The notes under the pieces are model-generated. The model was not told the origin of the DNA. It ran no database searches and worked only from the letters and a program-made list of their open reading frames with translations. Of a stretch of DNA of 64,000 nucleotides, positions 44,893 through 53,847 are shown in pieces. How positions within the stretch are numbered: position 1 is the first letter of the stretch; each line of letters opens with the position of its first letter. Made by a program: the position numbers and the translations under genes. The DNA comes from Streptomyces sp. TLI_053 (lineage in GTDB: Bacteria > Actinomycetota > Actinomycetes > Streptomycetales > Streptomycetaceae), in NCBI RefSeq assembly GCF_900105395.1, contig NZ_LT629775.1:4424001-4488000 (forward strand), in the 5' to 3' direction.

Positions 44893-45394
44893 CTCGAACA
44901 GTCCTCGATGTGGGTATGAGGGATCCCGGCCCTGGCCGGGGATCACTGGGTGGTGGGAGAGCGGGCCGACCCCGGGGACGCGCCCTGCGGGGCGCGCACG
45001 GTCAGCACACTGTAAGGAGCAGACTAACGGTCCGTCACTGTCTCATCCGCGTTCCGCGAAAGTTCCGTACGGAGCCCCGGCGGCCACACGCGACCCGGAA
45101 CCGGCATGACCCGGGCGCGACTCGACGCAGTCCACTGGCTCACACCTCCGGTCGGAGAGAACGGGGCGCACTGATCGCACCCCTCGGCACAGCCTGCATA
45201 CCCCCGCCCAGCAGGGATCAAAACTCCCAGCGCCCGGAAAACTGCGCAACGTGACGGGACCGCTCGCCCGCGAAGCGGTTGCGGAGCCGGCCCGGCGGTA
45301 CCGCGGCGACCCGCGTCCCGGCCGGCTCTGCGAGACTGGGACGGCCGCCGGACCCGCCGCCGCGGCCGGACCCCGCCGCAGAGGAGCAAGCCCC
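44893..45394. other. Long divergent control region, cold-shock/membrane protein
   Basis: About 500 bases without a supported gene. For the minus strand, TTTTGA and TATGCA separated by 17 bases lie near 45190-45220, which would give the cold-shock mRNA a leader of about 300 nt; this is a weak prediction. A short hairpin, CTCCGGTCGGAG, is near 45147. The half next to the cold-shock gene is lower in GC. Confidence 0.4.
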
Positions 45395-45649
45395 GTGAGC
45401 AGCGCGAGCAGCGTCAGCAGCCAGAGCGCCGACCGAGGCGACGCCTTCGTCAAGGCCGGCACGGTCGTGTTCGGCCTCGGCGCGCTCGCCACCCTGGTGA
45501 CCTTCGTCCCGCTGTTCCTGCACCTGACGCCGCTGCCGTCGGCCGCCTACTGGCTGAGCATGCTGATGCCGCTCGGCTTCCTGCTCGCCCTGACCGGTCT
45601 GCTGCTCTCCGCGCGCGCCCAGCGGCGCCGGGTCCGCGCCGGAGCCTGA
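45395..45649 (+). CDS. Small two-helix membrane protein
   Basis: 84 aa from a GTG at 45395 behind GAGGAG. Ser-rich N-terminus, then two hydrophobic helices (TVVFGLGALATLVTFVPLFL and LSMLMPLGFLLALTGLLL) and a basic C-terminus, giving a hairpin with both ends inside. No family recognised with certainty; probably conserved in Streptomyces. Confidence 0.75.
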   Translation: MSSASSVSSQSADRGDAFVKAGTVVFGLGALATLVTFVPLFLHLTPLPSAAYWLSMLMPLGFLLALTGLLLSARAQRRRVRAGA

Positions 45650-45680
45650 CGGCGCGCGGCCGCGGGCGTCGGCGGCTGCC

Positions 45681-46310
45681 TCAGCGGGCGGCCAGGTGCG
45701 CGTCGAGCCAGGCCGGGAAGGCGGTGAGGTCGGGCAGTACCGCGTCCGCGCCGGCCGCCAGCAGCTCCTCCGCGCCGTACGGGCCGGTCGCCACGGCCAC
45801 CGCCACCGCGTCCGCGTGCTTGGCGCCCCGGATGTCGCCGAGGTGGTCGCCGACGTAGACGGTCGCGCCGTGCTCGCGCAGGGCCACGCCCTTGGTCTCC
45901 GCCCACAGGTCGCCGACCAGCGCGTCCGCGCGCAGACCCGCGTGCTCCAGGTGGAGCCGGGCGTTCGGTTCGTACTTGCCGGTGATGACCGCGACCCGGC
46001 CACCGTGCGCGCGGACCGCTTCCAGCGCGGCGTGCGCGCCCGGCAGGGCGACCGTCGGCGCGAAGGCGTGGTCCCGGTAGAGCGTGCGGTAGCGGTGGGC
46101 GACCGCGTCCAGCTCCTCCGCCGGGAACCAGTTGCGCAGCTCGTCGAGGAGCGGCGGCCCGAGCCGGGTGACCACCAGGTCGGCGTCGATGGCGGTACCG
46201 GTCTCGGCGGACAGCGCCAGATAGGTGGCCCGGATCCCGGGACGGGTGTCGAGCAGCGTCATGTCGAGGTCGAAACCCACGGTCAGCGGGGCGTCCGAGG
46301 TCACAGGCAT
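45681..46310 (-). CDS. HAD-superfamily phosphatase (Gph-like)
   Basis: 209 aa, ATG at 46310. Motif I is FDLDMTLLDT with nucleophile D14 and acid D16; motif II is VAVITGKY; motif III Lys in the ETKGVALREHG region; motif IV VYVGDHLGDIRGA. Cap domain between residues 25 and 90. Resembles phosphoglycolate phosphatase-type HAD enzymes that hydrolyse small phosphate esters. Convergent with the small membrane protein and divergent from the siderophore importer. Confidence 0.9.
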   Translation of the reverse strand: MPVTSDAPLTVGFDLDMTLLDTRPGIRATYLALSAETGTAIDADLVVTRLGPPLLDELRNWFPAEELDAVAHRYRTLYRDHAFAPTVALPGAHAALEAVRAHGGRVAVITGKYEPNARLHLEHAGLRADALVGDLWAETKGVALREHGATVYVGDHLGDIRGAKHADAVAVAVATGPYGAEELLAAGADAVLPDLTAFPAWLDAHLAAR

Positions 46311-46395
46311 GCCGCCAGGCTATCCAACCGGCCCGGTCGGGCCGGTGCCGGGCGGGAGCGGGCCGGGGGGATTTGCCCAGGCTTCGACGCGGAAC

Positions 46396-46414
46396 TTAGG
46401 TTTGCCTGAGCTAT
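46396..46414 (+). promoter_or_regulatory. Iron box (DmdR/IdeR-type operator)
   Basis: TTAGGTTTGCCTGAGCTAT matches the actinobacterial iron-regulator consensus TTAGGTTAGGCTAACCTAA at most positions, with the left half perfect over seven bases. It lies 16 bases upstream of the importer start, so iron-replete repression of 46430-50436 is expected. Confidence 0.8.
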
Positions 46415-46429
46415 CTGCGAGAGAGAGCC

Positions 46430-47458
46430 ATGACCGACACCACCGCACCCGGAAGAGCCCGGCTGCTGCGCCGCCGAATACTGTGGCTCGCCGCCGCGCT
46501 GGCCCTGCTGGCCGGCGCCGTGCTGCTGAGCCTGGCGGTCGGCAGCCGCACCGTCCCGTTCGGCGACACCGTCGACGCCCTGCTGCACGGCGGGGACAGC
46601 ACCAACGCCGTGGTGGTCCGCGAGCTGCGGCTGCCGCGCACGGTCGTCGGCCTCGCGGTGGGCGCGGCGCTCGGCCTCGCCGGCACCGTCATGCAGGGCA
46701 TCACCCGCAACCCGATCGCCGACCCCGGCATCCTCGGCGTCAGTCAGGGCGCGGCGGCCGGCGTGGTGGTGGCGATCTCCGTGTTCGGGATCTCCACGCT
46801 CACCGGGTACGTCTGGTTCGGCTTCGCCGGTGCGGTGCTCGCCACCGCGCTGGTGTACGGGCTCGCCGGACGCGGCCGGGGCGGCACCGCGCCGGTCAAG
46901 CTGGCGCTGGCCGGCGCGGCGATCTCCGCGTTCATCGCCTCCCTCAACACCCTGGTGCTCACCACCGACGCGGCCGCCATGGACCAGTTCCGGTTCTGGC
47001 ACGTCGGCTCGCTCTCCGGACGGGACGCGGACGTCGCCCGGCAGCTGCTGCCGTTCCTGGCCGTCGGCACGGTGCTGGTCCTGTCCGTGGCACGCGGGCT
47101 GGACGCGCTGGCGCTCGGCGACGACACCGCCAAGGGCCTCGGCGCGCGGACCGGTCCGGTCCGCGCGGTCGGCGCGCTCGGAGCCACCGTGCTGACCGGG
47201 TCGGCGGTCGCGGCGGCCGGGCCGGTCGCCTTCGTCGGCCTGGCCGTGCCGCACGCCGCACGCGCGGTGGCCGGGGCGGACCACCGCTGGGTGCTGGCCC
47301 TCTCGGCCGTGCTCGGCCCCGCGCTGCTGCTGCTCGCCGACACCCTCGGCCGGGTGCTGTTCCCGCCCTCCGAGGTGCCGGCCGGGGTGATGACCGCCCT
47401 GGTCGGCGTCCCGGTGCTGGTCGCGCTGGTCCGGCGGCGGAAGGTGGTGGCGGCATGA
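46430..47458 (+). CDS. Iron-siderophore ABC transporter permease (FecCD), subunit 1
   Basis: 342 aa, ATG at 46430. FecCD permease with about 9-10 membrane helices; characteristic blocks are ELRLPRTVVGLAVGAALGLAGTVMQGITRNPIADPGILGVSQGA (quoted in part: RLPRTVVGL, NPIADPGILGVSQGA), GLGAR and AGPVAFVGLAVPHAAR. Pairs with the next permease as a heterodimer in the cytoplasmic membrane. Its stop overlaps the next start (ATGA), indicating coupled translation. Behind an iron box. Confidence 0.94.
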   Translation: MTDTTAPGRARLLRRRILWLAAALALLAGAVLLSLAVGSRTVPFGDTVDALLHGGDSTNAVVVRELRLPRTVVGLAVGAALGLAGTVMQGITRNPIADPGILGVSQGAAAGVVVAISVFGISTLTGYVWFGFAGAVLATALVYGLAGRGRGGTAPVKLALAGAAISAFIASLNTLVLTTDAAAMDQFRFWHVGSLSGRDADVARQLLPFLAVGTVLVLSVARGLDALALGDDTAKGLGARTGPVRAVGALGATVLTGSAVAAAGPVAFVGLAVPHAARAVAGADHRWVLALSAVLGPALLLLADTLGRVLFPPSEVPAGVMTALVGVPVLVALVRRRKVVAA

Positions 47459-48501
47459 GCACCGTCGCCCTGCGCGGCTACACCGTGCTGCGGGCCGGGC
47501 CGGCCTCCTTCCTGCTGCACCGGCGCTCGGCGTTCGCCGCGCTCGGCCTGCTGCTCGCGCTGGCCGCCACCGTCGTCGCCTCGCTCTGCCTGGGCGAGTC
47601 CACCGTGGCGCCCGGCGAGGTGCTGAAGGTGGTGTTCGGGCAGCCGAGCCCGCACGAGCTGGTGGTCGGCGAGTTCCGGCTGCCCCGGGTGGTGGTCGGC
47701 CTGCTGGCCGGCACCGCGCTCGGGCTGGCCGGGGCGCTGGTCCAGACCGTCGCCCGCAATCCGCTGGCCAGCCCGGACGTGGTCGGCGTCTCCTGGGGCG
47801 CCACCGCCACCGTGGTCGGCCTGCTGGCCTACGGCGTGGTCGGCTCCACCGGCCAGGTGCCGTACGCGGCCGTCGCGGGCGGACTGGCGGCCGGTCTGCT
47901 GGTGTACCTGCTGGCCTGGCGGCGCGGGCTGCACGCCCAGCGCTTCGTGCTGATCGGCATCGGCGTCTCCGTCGCGCTCTCCTCCCTGACCTCGCTGTTC
48001 CTGACCAAGGGCGACGGCTTCCAGGCGCAGGCCGCCAAGGTGTGGATGACCGGCAGCCTGAACGGCTCCGGGTACGACCAGGCCGGCTGGCTCGCCTGGG
48101 TGCTGCTGGCCGCCACCCCGGTGGCGCTGTGGGCGGCGCGGGCCCAGCGCTCGATCTCCTTCGACGACGCCACCGCCGTCGGCCTGGGGCTGCGGCTGGA
48201 CCGGATCCGGCTCGGCATGGCCCTGCTCGGCGTGGTGCTCGCCTCCTGCGCGGCGGGCGCGGCCGGGCCGGTGGACTTCGTCGCGCTGATGGCCCCGCAG
48301 ATCGCCGTGCGGCTGGCCCGGTCGGCGCAGATCCCGCTGTTCTGCTCGGCCCTCACCGGCGCGCTGGTCGTGGTGCTCGCCGACCTGCTGGCCCGCCGGC
48401 TGCTGGCACCCGTCGAACTGCCGGTCGGTGTGGTGACCGGCCTGGTCGGCGCGCCGTACCTGATGTGGCTGCTGATCCGCTCCCGCCGTGGAGGTTCCTG
48501 A
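47455..48501 (+). CDS. Iron-siderophore ABC transporter permease (FecCD), subunit 2
   Basis: 348 aa, ATG at 47455 inside the end of the first permease gene. Second FecCD subunit: GEFRLPRVVVGLLAGTALG, NPLASPDVVGVSWGATA and AAGPVDFVALMAPQIAVRLAR. The sequence is clearly related to but distinct from subunit 1, as in heterodimeric importers. About 9-10 helices. The ATPase gene follows by 3 bases. Confidence 0.94.
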   Translation: MSTVALRGYTVLRAGPASFLLHRRSAFAALGLLLALAATVVASLCLGESTVAPGEVLKVVFGQPSPHELVVGEFRLPRVVVGLLAGTALGLAGALVQTVARNPLASPDVVGVSWGATATVVGLLAYGVVGSTGQVPYAAVAGGLAAGLLVYLLAWRRGLHAQRFVLIGIGVSVALSSLTSLFLTKGDGFQAQAAKVWMTGSLNGSGYDQAGWLAWVLLAATPVALWAARAQRSISFDDATAVGLGLRLDRIRLGMALLGVVLASCAAGAAGPVDFVALMAPQIAVRLARSAQIPLFCSALTGALVVVLADLLARRLLAPVELPVGVVTGLVGAPYLMWLLIRSRRGGS

Positions 48502-48504
48502 GTC

Positions 48505-49359
48505 GTGGAGGTCCCGATGCTGCCCGACACCGAGTCGGCCGATCCCGTGAAGCGGGTCTCCCACCGCCTGGAGGCGCGGGACCTGACGCTCGCCTACGAG
48601 TCCCGCACCGTCGCCGAGGGGCTCGACCTGCGGATCCCGGACGGCCGGGTGACCGTGATCGTCGGCCCGAACGCCTGCGGCAAGTCCACCCTGCTGCGCG
48701 CGCTGGGGCGCCTGCTGAAGCCGGTCCGCGGCGCGGTGCTGCTGGACGGCGAGGAGCTGGCCCGCGTCCCCACCAAGCGGATCGCCCGGCGGCTCGGGCT
48801 GCTGCCGCAGTCGCCGTCCGCCCCCGAGGGCATCGCGGTCGCCGACCTGGTGTCGCGCGGCCGCCAGCCGCACCAGAGCTGGTGGCAGCAGTGGTCCGCG
48901 GAGGACGAGGCCGCGGTCGCCGAGGCGCTGGAGCGCACCTCCACCGCGGAGCTGGCCGAACGCGGCGTGGACGAGCTGTCCGGCGGGCAGCGGCAGCGGG
49001 TCTGGATCGCCATGGCGCTCGCCCAGGGCACCGACATCCTGCTGCTGGACGAGCCGACCACCTTCCTGGACATCGCGCACCAGGTGGAGGTGCTGGACCT
49101 GGTCCGCCGGCTGAACGCGGAACGCGGCCGGACGGTCGTCGCGGTGCTGCACGACCTCAACCAGGCGGCCCGGTACGCCGACCACCTGGTGGCGATGAAG
49201 GACGGGCGGATCGTCGCCCAGGGCCCGCCGGCCGAGGTGGTCACGGCGGAGCTGGTGCGCGAGGTGTTCGGGCTGGAGTCGGTGGTGGTGCCGGACCCGG
49301 TGACCGGCACTCCGCTGGTGGTGCCGGGCGCGCCATGGGCGGCCACCGTGGACGCATAG
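48505..49359 (+). CDS. Iron-siderophore ABC transporter ATP-binding protein
   Basis: 284 aa from a GTG at 48505, or 280 aa from an ATG at 48517 preceded by GGAGGT at short spacing; both have Shine-Dalgarno-like sequence. FepC-type ATPase: Walker A VGPNACGKST (residues about 54-63), signature DELSGGQRQRVWIAMALAQG, Walker B ILLLDEPTTFLDIAHQ, H-loop VLHDLNQAARYADH. The FepC hallmark LLPQSPSAPEGIAVADLVSRGRQPHQ follows Walker A. Drives uptake of ferric siderophore through the two FecCD subunits. Confidence 0.95.
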   Translation: MEVPMLPDTESADPVKRVSHRLEARDLTLAYESRTVAEGLDLRIPDGRVTVIVGPNACGKSTLLRALGRLLKPVRGAVLLDGEELARVPTKRIARRLGLLPQSPSAPEGIAVADLVSRGRQPHQSWWQQWSAEDEAAVAEALERTSTAELAERGVDELSGGQRQRVWIAMALAQGTDILLLDEPTTFLDIAHQVEVLDLVRRLNAERGRTVVAVLHDLNQAARYADHLVAMKDGRIVAQGPPAEVVTAELVREVFGLESVVVPDPVTGTPLVVPGAPWAATVDA

Positions 49360-49446
49360 CGACGTTTTACGCACCAATTCGGACATAATCGACGCGCTGC
49401 CGTGTCCTTCCGCCCGTCTGCGCTGTCCGAGCCGCCCGAGGTGCCG

Positions 49447-50436
49447 ATGTCCCCGATCACCCGCCGCACCCTGCTGACCGCGCTGCTCGGCGGGCTCGGG
49501 GGCAGCGCGCTCAGCGGCTGCACCGAGCGGTCCGCCGCACCCCCGCCGATGGACCTCGCGGCCGTCGCCGAGACCCCCTCCCCCACCCCGCCGCCGAGCG
49601 TCACCGTGGCCACCGTCACCGGCCCGGTCACCGTGCCCGGGGCGCCCGCGCGGGTCGTCGTCCTGGACACCGCCGAACTGGACTCCGCGCTCACCCTCGG
49701 CATCACCCCGGTCGGCGCGGCCCGGGCGGCGGCCGACGCGGCCCTCCCCGACTACTGGCCCGCCTCCCGGCTCGCCCCGATCGCGTACGTCGGGCCGATC
49801 GGCGCCCCGGACCTCGCCGCCGTCCGCGCGCTGCGGCCCGACCTCATCCTGTCCAACCAGGCCCGGGACGGCGGCCGCTACGACGAGCTGCGGGCGATCG
49901 CGCCGACCGTCCTCACCGCCACCACCGGCGCCACCTGGAAGGCCGATCTGCAGACCCACGCCGAGGCGCTCGGCCGGCAGGACGCCGCGGCGGCGTTCAT
50001 GGCCTCGTACCAGCGGCACGTCAACCAGGTGACCGCCGCGCTGGCGAACGCCAGGGCGGGCGGCCGGAAGGTCAGCCTGGTCCGCTTCGTCGAGGGCGGC
50101 GGGATCCGGCTCCACGCCCGGCAGACCTTCCCCGGCTCCGTCCTCGCCGATGCCGGCGTCCCCCGGCCCGACTCCCAGAACGTCGACCGGCCCGACCTCG
50201 AACTCCCGCCGGACCAGCTCGCCAGGGCCGACGGCGACCTGCTCCTGTACGCCGGCTACGGCGACCCGGAGCGCAACGGCCTCACCGCGACCCTCGCGAG
50301 TCCCGGCTGGCAGGCCCTGGAGGCCGTCCGGGCCCACCGCGCCTTCCCCGTCGACGACCAGCTGTGGTTCCAGGGCATCGGCTGCACCGGCGCCAACTAC
50401 CTCCTCGACGAGCTCCAGCGCTTCCTCGGCGCCTGA
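49447..50436 (+). CDS. Siderophore-binding lipoprotein (FecB/FepB-like)
   Basis: 329 aa from the ATG at 49447 behind GAGGTG (a GTG at 49402 is a longer option). N-terminal twin-arginine-like ITRRTLLTALLGG runs into the lipobox LSGC, so the mature protein is lipid-anchored on the outer face of the membrane. Body: VVVLDTAELDSALTLGITPVGA, YVGPIGAPDLAAVRALRPDLILSN and a final VDDQLWFQGIGCTGANYLLDELQRFL, typical of helical-backbone iron-siderophore binding proteins. Last gene of the importer operon. No siderophore biosynthesis genes are nearby, so the ligand may be a xenosiderophore. Confidence 0.92.
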   Translation: MSPITRRTLLTALLGGLGGSALSGCTERSAAPPPMDLAAVAETPSPTPPPSVTVATVTGPVTVPGAPARVVVLDTAELDSALTLGITPVGAARAAADAALPDYWPASRLAPIAYVGPIGAPDLAAVRALRPDLILSNQARDGGRYDELRAIAPTVLTATTGATWKADLQTHAEALGRQDAAAAFMASYQRHVNQVTAALANARAGGRKVSLVRFVEGGGIRLHARQTFPGSVLADAGVPRPDSQNVDRPDLELPPDQLARADGDLLLYAGYGDPERNGLTATLASPGWQALEAVRAHRAFPVDDQLWFQGIGCTGANYLLDELQRFLGA

Positions 50437-50493
50437 TCCGCCCGCCCGAACCGTCCGGCCCGCGGGGCACGCCCGCCGTCCTCCGGGCGCGGG

Positions 50494-52038
50494 TCAGTCG
50501 TCCCGGTCGGCGGTGGCGTTGAGCGAGGTGATGAGGGACGAGAGCCGGGAGTTCCAGTTCTGGTAGGTCTGGCCCTCGATCGCGTGCCGCTTGGCGAGGT
50601 CGCGGACGGTGCGCTGGGCGCTCTTCAGCTTGTTCGCGGCGTCGTCGGGGTGACCCTCGTTGAGCCGGGCGGTGGCCTCGTCGAGGGTGCGCAGCAGCTC
50701 GATCTGGCGGGCCCGGTCCTTCTCCACCTGGGTCTGCGCGATGCTCTGGCGAAGGGCGTTGATCTGCACCAGCGGGGCCTGGTTGTGCGGCGGCTGGGTG
50801 GTCGGCACGGCCGGGGGCGGCGCGGACGGGGTGGTGGCCGTCGGGGCCGGGACCGGAGCCTGCGTGGGCGTGGGCGTGGGCGTGGCGGCCGGGGTGACCG
50901 GCGCGGTCGCGGTGGGCCTGGCGGACGGCGCGGTCGCGTCGGGCGTGGACGGGTCGTCGAAGGCGGTGAGGGCGAGCATCGCCGCCCCGGCCGCACCGGC
51001 CAGGCCCAGGGCCCCGAACACGATCGGCCGGCGGCGGCTCTCCCGTACCGGCTCGGCCTGCGGGAACGGGTCGGCGGCCGGGATCGGCGCCATCACCGAG
51101 GTGGGCGCCGGCGGCGCCGGCTGCGGCGGCAGCAGGGTGGTGTGCCGCTGGTCGGCCGGCGGCGGCGCGGCCTGCGGGAAGGCCGCGGCGAGCAGCTCGG
51201 TGGTCGGGTCGGAGGGCACCAGCCCCGGGACGCAGGCCAGCAGTTCGGCCCGCGCGGCGGCCGCGTCGGCGGGGCGGTCGGCCGGCTGCTTGGCGAGCAG
51301 CCGCAGCACCGCCGCGTCCAGGGCGGGCGGCAGGCCGGGCCGCCGGACGGAGGGCGGCAGCGGCAGCTCACCGACGTGCTTGTAGGCGATGCCCACCGGG
51401 GTCTCGGCCGCGAACGGCGGTGCGCCGGTGAGCATCTCGGTGAGCACGCAGCCGACCGCGTACAGGTCGGTGCGGCCGTCCAGCGCGCTCGCGGTGGCCT
51501 GTTCCGGCGACAGATAGGCGGCGGTGCCGAGCACCGAGGCGGTCTGGGTGAGGTTGTGCGAGGAGCCCGCGCGGGCGATGCCGAAGTCCACCACCTTCAC
51601 TCCGCCGTCGTGGGTGATCATGATGTTGCCGGGCTTGATGTCCCGGTGCACCAGACCCGCCGCGTGCGCGTGGGCCAGCCCCTCGCAGACCGCCGCCGCG
51701 ATCCCGACCGCCTGCTCGACCGGCAGCCCCGGGCGCTGCGCCAGCAGCACGGCCAGCGACCGGCCCTGCACCAGCTCCATCACGATGTACGGCGAGCCCT
51801 GGTCCAGGCCGGAGTCGAAGACCATGGCGATCCTCGGGTGGACCAGCATCGCGGCGTGCTGCGCCTCGCGGCCGAAACGCTCGGCGAACCTCGGGTCGTC
51901 GGCGAGCCCCCCGTTGAGGACCTTGACGGCCACCTGGCGGCCCAGCACGTGGTCCACCCCGCGCCAGACGGTGGCCATGCCGCCGACGCCGAGTATCTCG
52001 ACGAGTTCGTAGCGCCCGTTCAGCGCGCGTCCGATCAC
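50494..52038 (-). CDS. PknB-type Ser/Thr protein kinase
   Basis: 514 aa from a GTG at 52038 with GGGGAG upstream; a longer ATG-started form adds 18 residues. Kinase domain residues 1-265: GVGGMATVWRG (P-loop), VAVKVLNG (Lys), HRDIKPGN with catalytic Asp at about 133, DFGIARA, and YLSPEQATA. One membrane helix follows (IVFGALGLAGAAGAAMLALTAF), then a Pro/Thr-rich linker and an extracellular helical domain (QINALRQSIAQTQVEKDRAR) instead of PASTA repeats. Probably a membrane sensor kinase. Convergent with the siderophore operon. Confidence 0.93.
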   Translation of the reverse strand: MIGRALNGRYELVEILGVGGMATVWRGVDHVLGRQVAVKVLNGGLADDPRFAERFGREAQHAAMLVHPRIAMVFDSGLDQGSPYIVMELVQGRSLAVLLAQRPGLPVEQAVGIAAAVCEGLAHAHAAGLVHRDIKPGNIMITHDGGVKVVDFGIARAGSSHNLTQTASVLGTAAYLSPEQATASALDGRTDLYAVGCVLTEMLTGAPPFAAETPVGIAYKHVGELPLPPSVRRPGLPPALDAAVLRLLAKQPADRPADAAAARAELLACVPGLVPSDPTTELLAAAFPQAAPPPADQRHTTLLPPQPAPPAPTSVMAPIPAADPFPQAEPVRESRRRPIVFGALGLAGAAGAAMLALTAFDDPSTPDATAPSARPTATAPVTPAATPTPTPTQAPVPAPTATTPSAPPPAVPTTQPPHNQAPLVQINALRQSIAQTQVEKDRARQIELLRTLDEATARLNEGHPDDAANKLKSAQRTVRDLAKRHAIEGQTYQNWNSRLSSLITSLNATADRDD

Positions 52039-52527
52039 CTGGCACCGCTCCCCTCGGAGGCCCTGTCCGGGGTCCCGGACCGCCTCGTGCACGTGTGCAC
52101 GATAGCCCCCGGGGGCGACCGGCCGGTCCGCCGACGGCCCGCCGCGGGAAGGGGTGGCGGCCGGGGAACCGGGCAGCGGATCCCCGACCGCCGGCTCGTG
52201 GTCGTGCCCGGTGGAGGGTCACGATCGGTGCGGTGCGGCAGGTCGAGCGGGTGCCGGCCCGCCCTGACTGCGGGCGGGCGGGCCGGCGGGGGTCCGGACC
52301 GTCCGGACCGGCGGCGCGTTCCGGGGTGCGCCGGCCGGTCCGGGCGGACCGGCCGGGTGGACGGTGGGCACGGGGGGGCCGACCGTCCGCCCGGGGTCCG
52401 GGTGGAGCGGGTACTGCGGTGGTGCGGTCACTGCGGTGGAGCGGGCACTGCGATGGAGCGGGGTGGAGCGGTCCGGATGAACGACGGGCCCGGGGGGATT
52501 CGCCCGCCGCTCATCCGGAGTTCTGGG
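52039..52527. other. Intergenic region with 17-bp repeat array; no gene
   Basis: About 490 bases between two minus-strand genes. Contains GTCCGGACCG-type short repeats (52290-52345) and the tandem array listed separately. No supported start codon. Confidence 0.45.
52401..52471. repeat. 17-bp tandem repeat array (three copies plus partials)
   Basis: Units GGTGGAGCGGGTACTGC, GGTGGTGCGGTCACTGC and GGTGGAGCGGGCACTGC are contiguous from 52401 to 52451, followed by two partial copies (GATGGAGCGG, GGTGGAGCGG). Unit length is the same as in the array at 18976-19060, but the sequence differs. Confidence 0.75.
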
Positions 52528-53847
52528 TCACCTCCGGTTGCCCGGGGTGCTGTCGGGTCGTGCCGTGCGGTCCGCGCCCGGCCCCGGTCCCGGCCCTCCG
52601 GGCGGGTCCGCCGCGGGTGGGACGGTGGCGGTCCTGGGTGTGCGGCCGTTGCCGCCGTCACCGTTGCCGCCGCCGTTGCCGCCGGCCGTGTTGCCCGTGC
52701 TGCCCGGACCGAAACCCGGACCGACGCCACCAGCCACGGCCGCGGAGCCGCCGTCCTTGTTCCTGCCGCCCTGGCTGTCGCCGCCCTGACCGGTGCCGCC
52801 CTGACCGGTGCCGCCCTGGCTGTCACCGCCCTGGCCGTCGCCACCCGGGCCGGAGCCGCCGCCGGATCTTCCCGAGCCCGAGCCGGAACCGGAGCCCGGT
52901 CGGGTGGCCCCGGAGCCGGAGCCCTGGCCGGAGGTGTCCTGGTGGTCGTCGTCGCCCGGGCGCAGGAGCGCCCGCGCGCAGTACTCCGCCACCTTGTCCG
53001 GCCCGCCGGCCGCCGCGACCAGCACGCCGAACTGCGGGTCGGCGACCAGCAGCCTCGGGCGTTCGCCCTTGCCCGCCCGGTCGGCGAACGCCTTGCACAG
53101 GGCGGCATGGGCAACGGGGGCCGAGGAGCCCCGGCCCTCCTCCGGGGTGCGGGCGGGCGGCTCCTTGGCCCGCTTCTCCGGCCCGGACGGATCGACCGCG
53201 GTCGGATCCGCGGCGGCCGGACCGCCCGAGGCGGTGGCGGGCCGGGACGGACCGGCGGACGACGCGCCGCCGCTCGCGCCGGCGGTCGGGCCGGGGGTCG
53301 ACGGCGGGTTCGCCGGCCGGGCGGCCGGTGCCTCGGACCTGCCCGTCGGGCCCGCCGACGCGGCGGAGCTGTCCGGGGCGACCACGCCCCGGTGCGGCTG
53401 GTCCGAACCGCCGCCCAGGGGGACCGGCAGATTGCCCGTGCCGGCCGCGACCGCGACCCCGCCCAGCGCCGTGGCACCGAGCACGACGGCAGCGGCCTTC
53501 GTACTGAAGGCCCTGGTCAGCGTGGCGGTGGCCATCGAACGTCTCCGGACGGGTGCGGGTGCGGCGGGTACTGCTGCGGCGGACGCGAGACGAGCCTCCC
53601 GGAACGCGGCCAGGGCCGCCTCCTCCCCGGCCAGTTCGCCCCCCGTCGCCGGCGCCGCGGCGGCGGCGAGCACACGGGCGACCTGGTCTCCCGGTCCGGC
53701 CTCGGACCGGGGGGACCCCGTGCGCCCGGTGCTGCCGTCCGGGCCGGTGAGCGAGGCTTCCTGCCCGGCCGGCGGGCCGCCCACGGCACCGGCGAGCAGC
53801 TGCTCGGCGGTGTCACGGTCGATCCGACGTGGTCGGTTGGTGCTCAT
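52528..53847 (-). CDS. Anti-sigma-factor-like membrane protein with Gly-rich tail
   Basis: 439 aa, ATG at 53847, overlapping the sigma gene stop by 4 nt. The cytosolic N-terminus (residues 1-105) contains a helical QEASLTGPDG...VARVLAAAAAPATGGELAGEEAALAAFREAR region; then one membrane helix (KAAAVVLGATALGGVAVAAG), then about 300 extracellular residues, Pro/Ser/Ala-rich, with a compact ALCKAFADRAGKG...VAEYCARALL segment holding two Cys, and a collagen-like tail of GQGGDSQGG repeats. Position and topology fit an anti-sigma factor for the coupled ECF sigma; no zinc HxxxCxxC motif, so it is not a ZAS type. Confidence 0.75.
   Translation of the reverse strand: MSTNRPRRIDRDTAEQLLAGAVGGPPAGQEASLTGPDGSTGRTGSPRSEAGPGDQVARVLAAAAAPATGGELAGEEAALAAFREARLASAAAVPAAPAPVRRRSMATATLTRAFSTKAAAVVLGATALGGVAVAAGTGNLPVPLGGGSDQPHRGVVAPDSSAASAGPTGRSEAPAARPANPPSTPGPTAGASGGASSAGPSRPATASGGPAAADPTAVDPSGPEKRAKEPPARTPEEGRGSSAPVAHAALCKAFADRAGKGERPRLLVADPQFGVLVAAAGGPDKVAEYCARALLRPGDDDHQDTSGQGSGSGATRPGSGSGSGSGRSGGGSGPGGDGQGGDSQGGTGQGGTGQGGDSQGGRNKDGGSAAVAGGVGPGFGPGSTGNTAGGNGGGNGDGGNGRTPRTATVPPAADPPGGPGPGPGADRTARPDSTPGNRR

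Noticed and set aside
46744..50337. A 1197-codon open frame on the minus strand
   Set aside because: Antisense to the siderophore importer operon; Gly/Gln/Arg/His-rich shadow frame.
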